Origin: Gonium pectorale
Lineage: Eukaryota; Chlorophyta; Chlorophyceae; Chlamydomonadales; Volvocaceae
Assembly (NCBI GenBank): GCA_001584585.1
Contig: LSYV01000044.1
Span: forward strand, 283,406 to 347,405
DNA: 64,000 nucleotides
Direction of reading: 5' to 3'
In this document: positions 34,201 through 46,100 of the stretch, one piece after another
Layout of the letters: the number at the start of each line of letters is the position of its first letter
Position numbering within the stretch: position 1 is the first letter of the stretch
Program-made: the position numbers and the translations under genes
The notes under the pieces: model-generated
Databases searched by the model: none
What the model was told of the DNA's origin: nothing
Seen by the model: only the letters and a program-made list of their open reading frames with translations

Positions 34201-36338
34201 CCAGCCTCACGCGAAGCGCTGTCGGCAGTGGCAGCTGCAGCTGACGTTGCGCTGGCGGCTGTGGCGCCAGCCCTCACGTCGGCACCGGCGACGGTGGCAC
34301 GTTTCAGCAGGTTGGGCAGGGGCTTGTCGCCTCGAAACGAGCGCTTGGCCTGCTCCCAGCTGTGTGGACACAATGAATGTTGGTGCGAAGCAGCAGGGGA
34401 ATGCAGGGGCTGAGCCATGCAAAATAAGCCTAAGCTGGCATGATAAACGGCCAGAGGATTTAAGACATGGCGGTCACAAACCAACACATACTCGGTTCCT
34501 TGCTTGCATAAGCCGACATGGCATTCCTGTTCAAGGCGGATGCGTCTATTCCATGCATCAAGCCCCTTCAATGGATGCGCGCCCATGATGGACCCACCCC
34601 TCCTGCATCTTGGTCCACTGCTCGGGGTGCGCCTCCCGCCAGGTGTCCCACGGGTCGGCCCCGAACGCATCCTCCCGCAGCGCCGACCACAGGGCGTCAT
34701 CCACGAAGCGACCGCCAGCCCAGGCGCCTGCGTGGGGAGCATTGCAGGCGGTGACAGGGGCAGAAGGTGCCCGGGCCAAGCGAAAATACAATGGAGTAGT
34801 AAAGGCAGCAGGTGCTGGCACGCGCATGGGACTGCGGCTGACCGCTGCGACTCACCGGCTCCGACGGCCGCATCCCGCAGCCGCACGCGGGCTGTGGCCT
34901 CGGCAGCTGCGCCGCCGGCTGCCTTTTCTTCCGGCACCCGCGCAGCCGGCGCCGCCACGTGGTGCATGGTCACGTCTGCCGTACCGCCGCCACAGTCCAG
35001 CACCAGGAGCACGTCACCCTTGACCAGGCACGGGCTGGAGGCGGCTGCGGCGGCGGCGGGCGATGGCTGTGATGAGGAGGCGCTGGTCGTGGACACGGCG
35101 GCGGGTTGTTGCTGCTGAGACGTAGATGAAGCCGGGCGGCGAGCGGAAGCGGCGGTGGCGGCCAGCGCGGCTGCCTCGGGCTCGAGAATGAGGAGCAGGG
35201 ACTCAGGGTTGGAAGGCCGGCTGAGGCCTGAGGCGCAGGGGGAGGGGGAGGGTAGGAGCGGTCGGCGGGTCTGAGGCAGGGCTCCCCGCGGACGCTGCCC
35301 TGCGTTGAAATTGACGCGCGTCAGGTGGGCTCTTTGATGGTGAGACTGCCCTCAACAGGAGGCTGCCGACAGATAATCCACAAGCAACCCGCCAAGGCAC
35401 CCACCCGCCCGTGTCGCCGCGTCCCGCATACGCCCCTTGGCCGCGTCGCTCCACATGGCGGGCAGAGTGAGGCACCAGGTGATGCGGTCAGGGTGGAAGG
35501 CGTGCGGGCCGGGGCACGCCAGGAAGGTGGACGTCAGGTGGGCCAGGATGTACCTGTGGGCGATAGCCATGGAGGAGGTTAGGGAATGCCTGTGAGCCGG
35601 GATTTTTCGCAGCTCAGGCTGGGTACCGCATGCTAGTACGTAGCCCATAACATCCCTGATGCACCAGCGAGGACGTAGCGCCTAATATAATCAGACAACC
35701 GGGCACATGACAGGCCAGCGCCTCCCCCACCTCTTGACAGCGGTGAGGAAGTCCGCCACCACCTGCACCACGGTCAGCCCCCGGGGCAGCTCCGGCAGCA
35801 GCAGCCCGCCTCCGACCGCCTCGCCCGCGGAGGGCTCCAGCAGCAGCTTGAAGTTCTCAAGGTACGAGTACATGGACCTCTCGGCGGGGACCATGGAGCA
35901 CCAGCGGCGCCAGGCGGGCCAACACCACGCCTCCTGAGGGCAGGAAGTTGGTGCACAAGATATGGAACGGTGGAAATAAGGGAATGGCTTGTAATGCTAT
36001 AGAGCGAGGGACGCAAGATAGGGGTACCCTGTACCCGGCATACGCGCGGTACTGCCCCACCCACCAAGCAAAAGCCCGCACAGACGGTGCACACCATCAC
36101 CACTCACCAGCTGCCTGCCGCGGTAGAGGACGGCGGTGCGCGTCTTGGGGTCGGGCGTGGGCTGCTCGGGCCAGCTGAAGTGCAGCATGACCCGTGGGTC
36201 ATTGGCAACGCCGCCATCGGTGAGCTCGCAGTAGGCAAAGCCCGTCGCATAGGTACCCAGGTCGATACCGACAGCGACCGTGGGTTTGGCGCGAGTCAGA
36301 GCAGCGGGGGCGCCCGCCGTAGACCCCGGAGCGGCCAT
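31289..36338 (-). CDS. HSPA12-type Hsp70-like ATPase
   Basis: Exons on the minus strand: 36108..36338 (ATG), 35731..35933, 35405..35553, 34856..35227, 34598..34727, 34023..34359, 33564..33716, 33274..33409, 32968..33101, 32197..32227, 32016..32094, 31680..31836 and 31289..31393. Every join keeps phase: 738 codons plus stop. Actin/Hsp70 ATPase motifs appear in order: phosphate-1 VAVGIDLGTYATGFAY (residues about 20-35), EPEAAA, phosphate-2 LLVLDCGGGTADVTMHH (about 265-280), and adenosine-site VLLAGGFACCPYLQ (about 526). The C-terminus has the HSPA12 features RCRLSYGI, FELYGTDARGASYVDEPGMQ and LRFGSTEIALTARN rather than a DnaK substrate-binding domain. Family members are cytosolic ATPases of poorly defined chaperone or signalling role. 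A second copy of exons 10-11 lies at 32455..32684. It faces the large coiled-coil gene across about 0.5 kb. Confidence 0.94.
32016..32684 (-). repeat. Tandem duplication of two coding exons in the Hsp70-like gene
   Basis: Copy a: exon 32651..32684 (ERYIDTTTYYA) plus exon starting 32525 (FVTRGRLAEADEVVEH). Copy b: exon 32197..32227 (ERYDGRTYYA) plus exon 32016..32094 (FVTRGQLVEADEVVEH). Intron sequence between them is also partly repeated. The period is about 430-460 bp. Only copy b has a donor in the phase required by the next exon; the corresponding site in copy a reads TGCACATG instead of CTGTACTT. Confidence 0.88.
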
Positions 36339-36852
36339 TCTGTTGGCAGCAGTCTGGCGGATGCATTCTCCTGACTTTGGCTTGCTCGTTATACGGGCTG
36401 TGCCTTGACAGCCAATGGCGAGTATCACGGGACGCGTTTCACGGTTCCAGGGCTGCTTGGGACCCAGCCTTGAGAAGCCTTGGAAACTCTTGAGGGGACC
36501 TCGTAATATGGCGCTCATCGGTCGGGTTCTGAAGATGCAGCCTTCTGCTATCCCTCGTATCCCTTCAAAGCACCCACGGCGACAGGAGGTTTGCCTACTG
36601 CTCGTTGGAGCCCGGCGCATGGAGTGAATGGGCTGTGTGGCCCGCAGCCTGGCTCTGCTCTGGCACTACCTGGCGCACATCGCACAGCTCTGCTTCCGGG
36701 CGCTGGGCTCACATTTTGCCATCGCCGAAGATCGGCCGCTGTCGCGGCGGGCTTCATCTGCATTCCACAACAAGGTGTGAGCTCCTTGTGGTCGTCGGAT
36801 CGCCCACACCTACAGCGACGGTGGGAACGCGTTCGCGCAAACGTTCGCGCAA
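36339..36852. promoter_or_regulatory. Presumed bidirectional promoter region
   Basis: This 514-bp interval separates the start codons of the Hsp70-like gene (minus) and coiled-coil gene CC1 (plus), so both promoters and 5' UTRs should lie within it unless there are upstream introns. No clear TATA box was seen. Inference from gene layout only. Confidence 0.5.
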
Positions 36853-39800
36853 ATGGCCTCGCGCCATGCGCTGCTCACCGGCGCCCCGCACCTGGCCGAG
36901 ATCACGAGCGCGCTCAGTCGCCATGGCGCGCCCTCAGCCGCGGCCTTTGTATACTGTGTCGCGACCGACGCCTTCCAGCAGGCCGCCGTGCAAGGGCGCT
37001 CCTGGGCGGTCCCGAAGGCCTCGGATCCCGCTGATCCGCCCACCCTGCCCGCGGTTTGCCCGCCGCAGGGCGAGGACCGACCCGCCGCCTCCACGCCACT
37101 CTCCTCCGGCGCCTTCGCGGGCTGCAACGCCAGCGGCCGCGACAACTGGTGGGGCGCTGCTTCTGCTACTGCTACTGCTGCTGGCGCACGCGGCTGCGCC
37201 GCCACACTGAGCGGTGACGACAGAAGCGGCAGCAGCGCTGTCGATTGCGAGGCGCCGTTGCTCCGTCTTGCCGTCGTCATGGGCGATGCTCGCGACGGTG
37301 CATCTGCAAGCTGTAATGGCTGCATGCAGCCGCAGCTGCAGCCGCAGCAGCAGTGGGGGCCGCCCGCGCACCCCCACAAGGTAGCGCCCCCCACAGGTGC
37401 GGCCCCCAGTTCAGCACAGCCGCCGATCAACGCCCACAACAACAGCGGCTGGTTCGCCGGGTCGTCACAGCCGCCTACGCAGCACCAGCCACCGCCCCCG
37501 CTCGGCGCTGCCGTCGGGCTCCGGAGCTATGCGGTCCAGCCCTCGCCGCCGGCCTCCTCTTCGTCCTCAGCTGACGGCGGCAGCGGCAGCATTCCTGATC
37601 CAGATGTCGCTGCTGCGAACGGCCACAACGGCGGCGCCGGCAGCGGGCCGGCAGTCGGCGGTGCCGTCGCCACTTTGTCGTCAGGAGGACGCGCATTTGA
37701 AGGGTGAGTTCGCGGAAAATCGCCGGGGATCATAGTCGTCTTGGCGACCACCAATCACGCAGCGACGGCATTGCGTTTGGGGCTGTGCCGCCGCGCGCAC
37801 GGGGCATGGCGGCAACGGCTCGGCAACAATACGACGGCATAACGGCAACAGCAAATCGTATTCAACGGCAGGCTCGACCACACCTCACCACACGCACAAT
37901 CAAGTCGTGTCGGTCTGCGTAATGTCCGTCGACCGACCGCGTGGCAGGCATTGCAACCGCCAGCTGTGCCCCCACTCGCGGTGCGCCGCATCTGTCCATG
38001 CAGTGCAGCCTTTCGTGCCTGCGTGTCGTGTCGTGCGCGCTTCCTTTCCCTCCGATACATTGCCACCGCCGCCAGCTGTGCCGCTACTCGCGGTGCGGCA
38101 TGCGGCCGTGTCCCTCCCCCCTGATCGCAACGCATAAATACCCACCAACTCACCCACTTCTGCGTCCGTTGGGACAGGCAACAGCAGGACCCGCCGGGCG
38201 GCAGCTCCGCCCTCTCCGCCCACGCCGGCCGCGACACCGCCACTGACGGCCCCTCGCCCGCGGCTTTGGAGTACCCATGCGGGGCACTCCCTGGGCCAGC
38301 CGGGGATGGCGTTTCGGTGAGTAAAGGCCAGGGAGACGGGGGCCTTGCTGTGTCAGGCCCTGCATTTGTGTTGGGGAGGCGCCTGATCCCGCAGGAGTAG
38401 CCATGTATTGCTGGCCAGTTACGGTGGGCGAGGTCTGGCGGGGTGCGGCAGGGTGTCGATGTATGGGGTGCGGAGCAGGGAGACGGGAGACGAGACGGGA
38501 GAAGAAGAGTGCGGAAGCAAACCCGGATCGCACCGCTGCCTGTGCGGCTTGAATGCAACGCACAAACAGCCAAACACCCGCAAGCACACCAGCAAGCGCA
38601 TGCAAAGCTTGTCATCGCCATTCGTGTATGCATTTGTGTAACTCGCAGGACTCGCCCAGCCCGTTGCGCGGCACGGTAAGCCGGCTGTGGTTGCACAACC
38701 CCGCCGCACACGGTGCCTACGTTGCAGCGCAGCAGCAGCAGCCTCCGTCGGCGCTCCACGCATCACCGCTACTGCTGGGGCCTCAGCATGCCTCCGGCGG
38801 TATTGGCGGCAGAGAGCACCACCCGTCGCCACCGCCACCACCTCTGCAGCGTCTGGAGGACTCGGATTCCGGTGGCGGCGGCGGTGGCGGCGACGGTGGC
38901 AGTGGCGGCTCCACTGGCAATGGCCACTACGTCGGCGCCGTGACTGTCGCAGGCGCTGCTGCGGGCGCGCTGTTCGGGTCGTCTGTGGGTGCGAAGACGG
39001 AAGATGGCGGAGAGCAGCCCAACGATGACGCCTCCACGTCCACCGCGGTCACGGTCGACGGTGCCGACGACGGCCGCAACAGCCGTGCTCCCGCCGCTGG
39101 CGGCGCTGCATCCCAGCAACATTCGCCCTCCTCCACTCGGTTGGTGGTCGAGTTGCCAACGGTGCAGCAGGCGACCCACGGCACGTTGCGGGAGACGCTG
39201 CCGACGCCCACGCCAATTGTTCCGCCGGCGGCCAACACGCAGCGGGGCACAGCCCAGCACCACCAGCCGGGTGTGGGACTCACCGCGAAGCGTCCGCACG
39301 CAGCGGCGGCACCTGCCGCCGCCTCTGCCCCATCGGCACGTGGCCCCTCCTCCAGCTGCACCAGCAGCAGCAGCAGCAGCCGCAAGGCGCCGCCACGTGA
39401 TGCCACTGCGAGTGCGGCTGTGTATCCGCCGGCGGAAGGGGCCGCGGAGCCCAACGCAGCTGCGGACGGAACTGGCGGTCCTCTGGACCCACGGGTCGCA
39501 GCTCCTGCGGTTCCTGCCGGGGGCACAGCTTGCGTGGCAGGCTGGACCCCGCTGGTCTGCCGAGCTCTAGGGCGCCCAACGGTGTCGTTCATCAGCATGA
39601 GCGGCTGCAGCCACCGGCAGCGCTAGAGCGGCCGCATTCACAGCTGCCGAGGCGGGACCAAGCCCAACTGGCCGAAACACAGCCACAGTCGCAGGAGGGA
39701 CAGCAGCGGCGTCTGGAGCCGCAGCAGCGGCGACAGGAGCGGCAGATGCAAGCCGGTCACCCGCAGGGGCACGCGCATCAATGGGCGGAGCCCCAGGGCC

Positions 39801-42800
39801 ATCTGCATGATGGGACCCTGGTACAGCAGCTCGATACCTTCTACGGCAGGCCAGGCGCCGATTCGGATCAGGCGATGCTGCCAGGAGCCGCTCGGGCCGC
39901 CGGGGTTCAGCAGCCGCTGGAGGTCTCAGCGGCTGAGACCGGGCCCCTCCAGCTCCGGGGACCGACACACCAGCCACCGCCGGCAGTAACGGCGGGCTCG
40001 CCAGCACCAGGCACCCCGGGGACGGGGGCCTTGCTATTCACGTGGCTTACAAACCCGGTTGCCTCTGTCCTATCTCTCCTCGGCTTGTCGCGCGGCAGCG
40101 GCGCCGAGAGGTCCCTGGGCGCTCCCCCGTTGACCTCCCACCAGCCGGCGTCGCAAGTCCGGGGAAGCGGCGTGCGGGCCGCACAGCCCGGCAGCCAGGC
40201 GCCGCTGCCTCCCATGCGCTCGCGGCGGCAGGAGCCGCGCCCGGGCAGCGGTCAGGAGCTGGCACCCATGGGACCGTCGGCTGGCGGAGGCCGCGGCGGC
40301 GCACAGGAAGGCGCCGCGGCGGCGGAGGAAGCCCTGGCGGCCGCGGGGCTCAGCGCTCAGCCGGCTGGGGGACTGCCGCAGCTGCTGCCGCTGCCCGCCG
40401 GCATGGTTGCGACCGGCCCGACGGTGCCAGCTACCGCGACTGCCAGCTCCAACGACGCGTCCGGTGGCGAGCCCGGCGGGGCGGGGTATGGCCCGGGCAG
40501 CGGTGGCGTGTCCGCCGCACAGGCCGCCGCCGCCGGGGCTGCTTCTGCTGCTGCCGCTGCCGGAGTTTCCCAGGCGAGGATCCAGCGGGCGGGAAGCGTG
40601 GGTTTCCAGGAGCAGCTGGTGTTGCAGCAGCAGGAGGCGGGACGGCGGGCGCAGCTGTCGTGTGCGGCGTCCCTGGAGGGCCAGTTGGCGGCCCTGCGCC
40701 GCGAGTACGAGGCAGCCAGGCAGCGTCACGCCAAGGAGGTGCGCAGGGGGAGGGCGCAGGCGGGGCAGCCTTACAAGGCCGACCTGCAGTCGCTTAGGGA
40801 AGAGGCAGTGAAGTGCATCCTTGCGGAGCAAGCAAGCGTCCAACAGAAAGAGCTCAAGGTCTGGGCGTAACCGGGTTGGATCGACTATGTTGAGTACATC
40901 GAAATCCAGGATTCAAATTTGTATTATAATGTGCAACAGCATCATAGGTAAACGCTGACTAGTTATCGCGGTATGCTGTCATGCTGCGGAGCTCATGCGC
41001 TCGCTTGATCCGCCGTTGCGCACATCTGACGGCTCTCCGCGCGCATGCCTGGCCTCAGGTTCGCGAGCTGCTCGAGGCGCAGAGGCAGCTGGACGCGCGC
41101 CTGGCGGCCTCCTCGGCAGAGGCCCAACAGCTGCAGGTGGACCGCTCGCTGGGAGGGGGGTTGGCGCATGCCGCCGGTTGTGAGCCGTGGACGTGCTGGC
41201 GTCGCTCCACGTTTGTCATGTGACTGCTGAACTGACGTGGGCAAGGGCCTCCGGGCTGGCAGCGCGGGGGCCGCATGATGCAAGCTTTCCCGTTTCCATG
41301 TGCAGGGTGCTTCCGGACCATGCTCTCGCTTGCGAGCTGTCTTACGGCTTGGCTTGCCATAGGGGCTGGGACAGGGGTTGGGGGTTACAGCTAGGGGTCG
41401 GGGTGGACCTGTAAAACGTAAACCGTAGACCGCCACCAACCGCCGTTTGCCTGGTCCCTCGTAGGCCGACAAACGACACATGGAGCGGCAGCTCCTGGTA
41501 AGCGCCCTGCTTCGCGCCGGGCACTCGCTCGCGGTCTGATTGTCGCTTTGGCCGTCGGGCGCCTCTACACACACCATAGGGCGTGGACGGGCAGCCGTGT
41601 CTAGCTACTTGCTCGCCTGTTGATCCGTTGCGCTTCGCGACATGGCTGTTGCACGTACCGTACCCAGAGTGCGCTCGGTGCGAAGCGTTACCTGCATCAC
41701 GCGTGCCCGAACGCGTGCCCGACCGCAGGCCATCAAGGGCGCCCTGGAGGCGGTGCACGCCCAGTTCGCCCAGGCGCACACGCGTGCGCAGGCGGCCGAG
41801 GAGGAGCACGAGGCGCTGGTGGACGCCCTCAGCGAGACGGTGGGGGTTTGAGTGGTTTGGGTGGTGGGCGGTTTGGGTGGTGGGCGGTTTGGGTGGTGGG
41901 CGGTTTGGGTGGTGGGCGGTTGGGGGTGGTGGGCGGTTGGGGTGGGTGGGCGGCTGGTGACGGCTGACTGGGATCACGCAGACGGTTCTCCTCGCGCCAG
42001 CCGCTGGCATGGATTGAGTGCGCTCACCAGGTGCCAAGATTACTTGCAACGGGTTTAGGCCTGCATCCGGCCAGCGACCGGCCTGCCGGCCGCCCCTGAG
42101 ATGATGCACCGCTCCTTGCTTGCCTGCCCCGTCAGCTTGAAAACAGTGCCCAGTCTCTTTGCCTCCCATGTACATGCGCGTGCAGACCAACCGCGCCGAC
42201 GGGCTGGAAATGGAGCTGGCGGTGGCTGAGCAGCGCAACCGGAAGCTGTCGGAGCAGCTGCGGCAGCTGCAGCAGCAGCAGCACGGCTCGGGGCCGGCAG
42301 CGGCAGCGGCAGCAACCTCGCCGTCATCAGCAGCCCAGTTGGCTGCAAACGGTACCGGCGGCTCGCGGGTGACAGCGGCAGCGGCGCCGGCTCCGGTCCT
42401 GCAGCTCCACCTCCCGCGCGTCGACGCGTCGCGGCTGCGGCCCGACGCCGATCACGAAGTGGGCTTTGGGGTGTCTGAGCTGCGGGGTCAGATGGGCGAG
42501 TTCCGGAGCTGCCTGCGGAACGCGGTGAGTGCGGGCGCTATGAGAGAATCGGTCAGACCAAAAGCGGACTTGCTGCCTGGGCGACGGTGGACGAAGGGTT
42601 AGAGAATAGTCAGGAAAAAAACACCGCCCGACAGCAGGCTGCTGGGTAATACTGACTTCAATGAAAGTTTGACACTTTGTATCCCCAGTCATCGGGGAAC
42701 GTTGAGAGAGAGCACGCTGCTCTGTTTCTCACAGCTTCAGCCGCGCACCGGCGGCGGCTAGCTGAGCCATGTTGCGCCACCGAATATCCGCCGCAAGGCC

Positions 42801-45800
42801 ACCTCGAACTGGCGCACCCGCCAAGCAAGCCCACCGGCCTATCTACGCAGGTCAACGGACTGCTGGCGTTGTCGGGTCGCGCCCTGGGGCGGCACCAGCA
42901 GACCCACCAGGCGCAGGCCCTCGTGCTACCGGCGCTCTGCGCCGCAGGCGCCACTGACGCCGCAGCCACGCATCTGGACCGTGCCAGGATGCTGGAGACC
43001 GCCAGCCACCTCATGGGCCATATACTGTTGGCGGAGCTTCACGCGACTGCCTGGGAGGACCCCCTGGCGCCGCTGTGCACGCCTCCCCCGCCGCCGGCGG
43101 CGGCGCCCACAATTGAGGCAGCAGCACGGGATCCAGGCGCCCTGGCAGCGGCAGCGCTTGGCAGGAGCGCGGCACTCGCCGACCCACCGGGTGCCGACGC
43201 AGAGGAGCGCGCCCTCGCCGCACTGCTCCGGAGCCGCGTAGCGCGGCGGCTGTACGACGCCGTACGATGCGAGGTGGTGCGGGCGGAAGAGGAGGCCGAG
43301 GCACTTGCGGAGGCAGGCGGCCAGCTGCGCGCTGCGGAGGGCGCCGGCACGCAGACTATTTTGGGGGCGGCTGTGCAAGGCATCTCACAGCGCCTTGCCG
43401 CAGCGCTGGCCCGGGCGACGGCCGCGGCGGCGGCCATCGGACCTAGCGGCTCCGAGGAGCAGCCGCAGCCACGGAAGCCGCAGCAGCGTCCGGGGTGGTC
43501 TGCGACGGAGGAGGTCCCCGCGGCGGTATCAGACGTTCTGCGGCCCCTGGCGCTGCGTTCCCTGCAGCTGGGCCTCTTCGTCTCCGCCGCCCACCCGCTG
43601 TGGCGCCTGCGCGTGGCGCCGCTGGCGACGGGTGCTTCTGGCGGCGCGGCGCCACTGGCCTGTGGGCTGCACGTCCAGGAGGCCGCCGTCGCCCTTCCGG
43701 CGCAGCCCGCGCCGTCTGGCAGCCCGTCTGGCGCCGTCGGGGCGCCATCTGCCGCGGCAGCCGGCGCCCCCTCGCCGCCGCCGCAGCCGCCGCAGCCCGT
43801 GGTGCTGTGTAGCCTTGCACCGGGCGTGGTGTGCGACTTTGAGGGCCTGGCGCCGTCGCACGGTGGTGGTGTCGCCGGTGCCTCCGCTGCGGGCGCCGCA
43901 AGCTGCGTGGTCTTGCCCGAGGCGGTCATGGTTCTGCGCTGGGAGGCGTCGCCACCACTGCCGGCGACGCAGTCACAGCTTCAGGCGCAGGAGGTGTTGC
44001 AAGCTCGTGCGCAACGGCCGTCCACGAAACTGCAGCAGCCAATGCCCGCGCCGACGTCACCTCCGCCAACGCCAACGCCACCTACCCCAATCGACACATC
44101 TAATAGGAATCCGCCGGCTGCCGCTGTACTTTGCGGCTCCGGGCGTGCCATGCATGCAGCTGCGCCGCCGGCGCCGTTGGCAGGGCAGGGGCAGGTGACG
44201 GTATTGGCAATGCCGCCAGTGGCGGCTGTGGCCGCGCCTACCACTGCACACGACGACGACGGGTGCAGAGACGCCCCTCGCGATGGTGGTGGGACACTGT
44301 CAGCCTTGGGGGAGTCGACGTCATTGCGAGGGGCGGGGTCTGCAAAGCGCGCGCCGCCGTCGCTAACGTCGCCGCCGTCGTCGCCGCCGAAGCAGCAGCA
44401 GCATGGGCATCGGCAGGCGGCGCTTCTTCCGCCAGCCGCCGCAGCTCCGCCTCAAGGCCCTACCCTGCAGCCGCCAGCTTCACCTCCGCCGTCGCCGCAG
44501 CGAACAGCGTTTCCGATTCACCAAGCGGCATCAGGTCCCGCCCGAGCAAGCGATGCGGCAGCAGCGCCACCGAATGCCGCGGCACTGGCATCCCTGCCAG
44601 CGGCGCCGGCCCGTCCAGTAACCCGAGCACCGGGTCTGGCAGCGGACTCGAATGCTTCCGGCCCGACGACCCCGCCCGCCCCGTCGGCTGCGGCGCCCCA
44701 ACAGCCCAGCGTCGCAATGGGCTCAACCACGCCCAACGGCGATCCGCAAGGCAATCCCCCAGCACGGGCAGGTGCGCTACCCGCCGACGCGGAGGAGGGA
44801 CCACCCTCCACGCAGGCACCTCCGGCGCTCGGTAAGGGCGTGGCGCTGTCCGGGGACAGATTGTCCCCCCAAGCTCGCCAGGAAACGATGCAGCGCGTTC
44901 AGGCAGCAGCAGTGGACCCGGGCGAAGCAGCAGTGGCGCCGGCACAGCCCCCATCAGATGCGGCGGCTGGTCGCAGCTCGGATCTTGTCCGCACCGCGGT
45001 GACAGCGCGGGCGACGCCAGCAACTCTAGCGCCGGTTCCAGCAGCCGACTCCCAGCCAGCTCCCGCGCCACAGACGCCCGCTGCAACAGCGGAAGAGCCT
45101 CCACAACCCGGCGCGACGGTGTCAAACAGCAACTTGCCCGTCGGCCCACAGGGACCTAAATCGCAGGCTCCCCTGCAGCAGCATCCGCAGCCACACCAAT
45201 CGCCAAAGGCGTGTCACGGCGACGGGCTTACAGCCCCAGCCATACCAGCCTGCAGCCCAGGCAACTGTTGGGCCAGGCCGCTTGCAAACGTCTTGAAGGT
45301 GATGCTTCAGAAGGGCGGGTTGGCTTTTGGGGGTTGGGGGGGGTCGTTGAACTGTTGGCCCTTCGGTCCCAGAGACCCTTAATGTGTATCAGCGGCGCTG
45401 AGCGGCGGAGCAGGAGGCGTGGTGGGGGGAGGGGGCACGGCGGCCCACTGCGAGGGAGCGCAGAGCCATATGTGTGGCAGGCAAGGTGGCAGGGAGCAAT
45501 GGGGTTTCTCGCCATCACTATTTTAAGGCGTAACTCTTCTCAGGCGTTCGCACGCTGTGCCTAACACCCAGCCACCCGTTGCACTCCACGCCCCAGGCGA
45601 ATGGCCAAGACGGCACTGGAGCGGCGGGCAGCCGCCCCGTCGTCGCAGCACCCGGGTCCGCACCGCAAGGGGGCAAACGGGACCTGCTGCGACCGCCGCC
45701 CTCCACAGCACCCAAAGCGGACACGGCGGCGAGCACGGGCGGCAGCGTGCCTGGCGCTATGAATGGAACTACAGATGCCAGTGATGGCCTCGGAGGCCCC

Positions 45801-46100
45801 GGTGGCCCCGGAGGCCCCGGCAGCAACGCTCTCGAGGATCAAGATGGCGATGGCTGGCAGGCAGTCGGAAAGAGACGCGTAGCGCGGCGAGGGGGGCGCG
45901 ACCATGGTGGTGGCGGCGGGGAGAACGGCGGCACGAGGGGAGGGCGCGCGGCGCAGGGGGGGACTGCTCGAGGCGGAAGTGGCAGCGGCCAGGGCTCTGG
46001 CGGCGTGAGCAATGGTCCTGGCGGGGGACCGGCTGCTCCCGCTGGGGGGCCTGTTGCAACGGCCGCCAGGAACCAGGGGCGCGCACGCGCTGTACCCTAG
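36853..46100 (+). CDS. CC1: large low-complexity and coiled-coil protein, unknown function
   Basis: Exons: 36853..37703 (ATG), 38178..38316, 38649..40858, 41059..41136, 41465..41497, 41729..41839, 42186..42524, 42851..45298 and 45597..46100, about 2,200 codons. All joins keep phase except that exon 3 changes frame between about 39420 and 39620 (short unrecognised intron, or a frameshift). The first half is a Gln/Pro/Ala/Gly-rich linker. Residues from SLEGQLAALRREYEAARQRH through the short exons to NRKLSEQLRQLQQQQ form a coiled coil. Then come VDASRLRPDADHEVGFGV, LLAELHATAWEDPLAPL, VARRLYDAVRCEVV, and LRPLALRSLQLGLFVSAAHP with WRLRV, VVLCSLAPGVV and VMVLRW. The tail contains DGWQAVGKRRVARRGGRD and RGG-like Gly/Arg sequence. 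Not recognised as a known family. Paralogue CC2 is at 48930-58172. Confidence 0.85.
41845..41953. repeat. G-rich minisatellite in CC1 intron
   Basis: About six tandem copies of the 16-bp unit GGTTTGGGTGGTGGGC, the last two degenerate, begin right after the donor of exon 41729..41839. The G runs could form quadruplexes in the transcript or on the plus DNA strand. Confidence 0.9.

Noticed and set aside
43039..43929. 296-codon minus-strand frame
   Set aside because: Mirror of the conserved CC1 exon 42851..45298, whose plus frame matches CC2.
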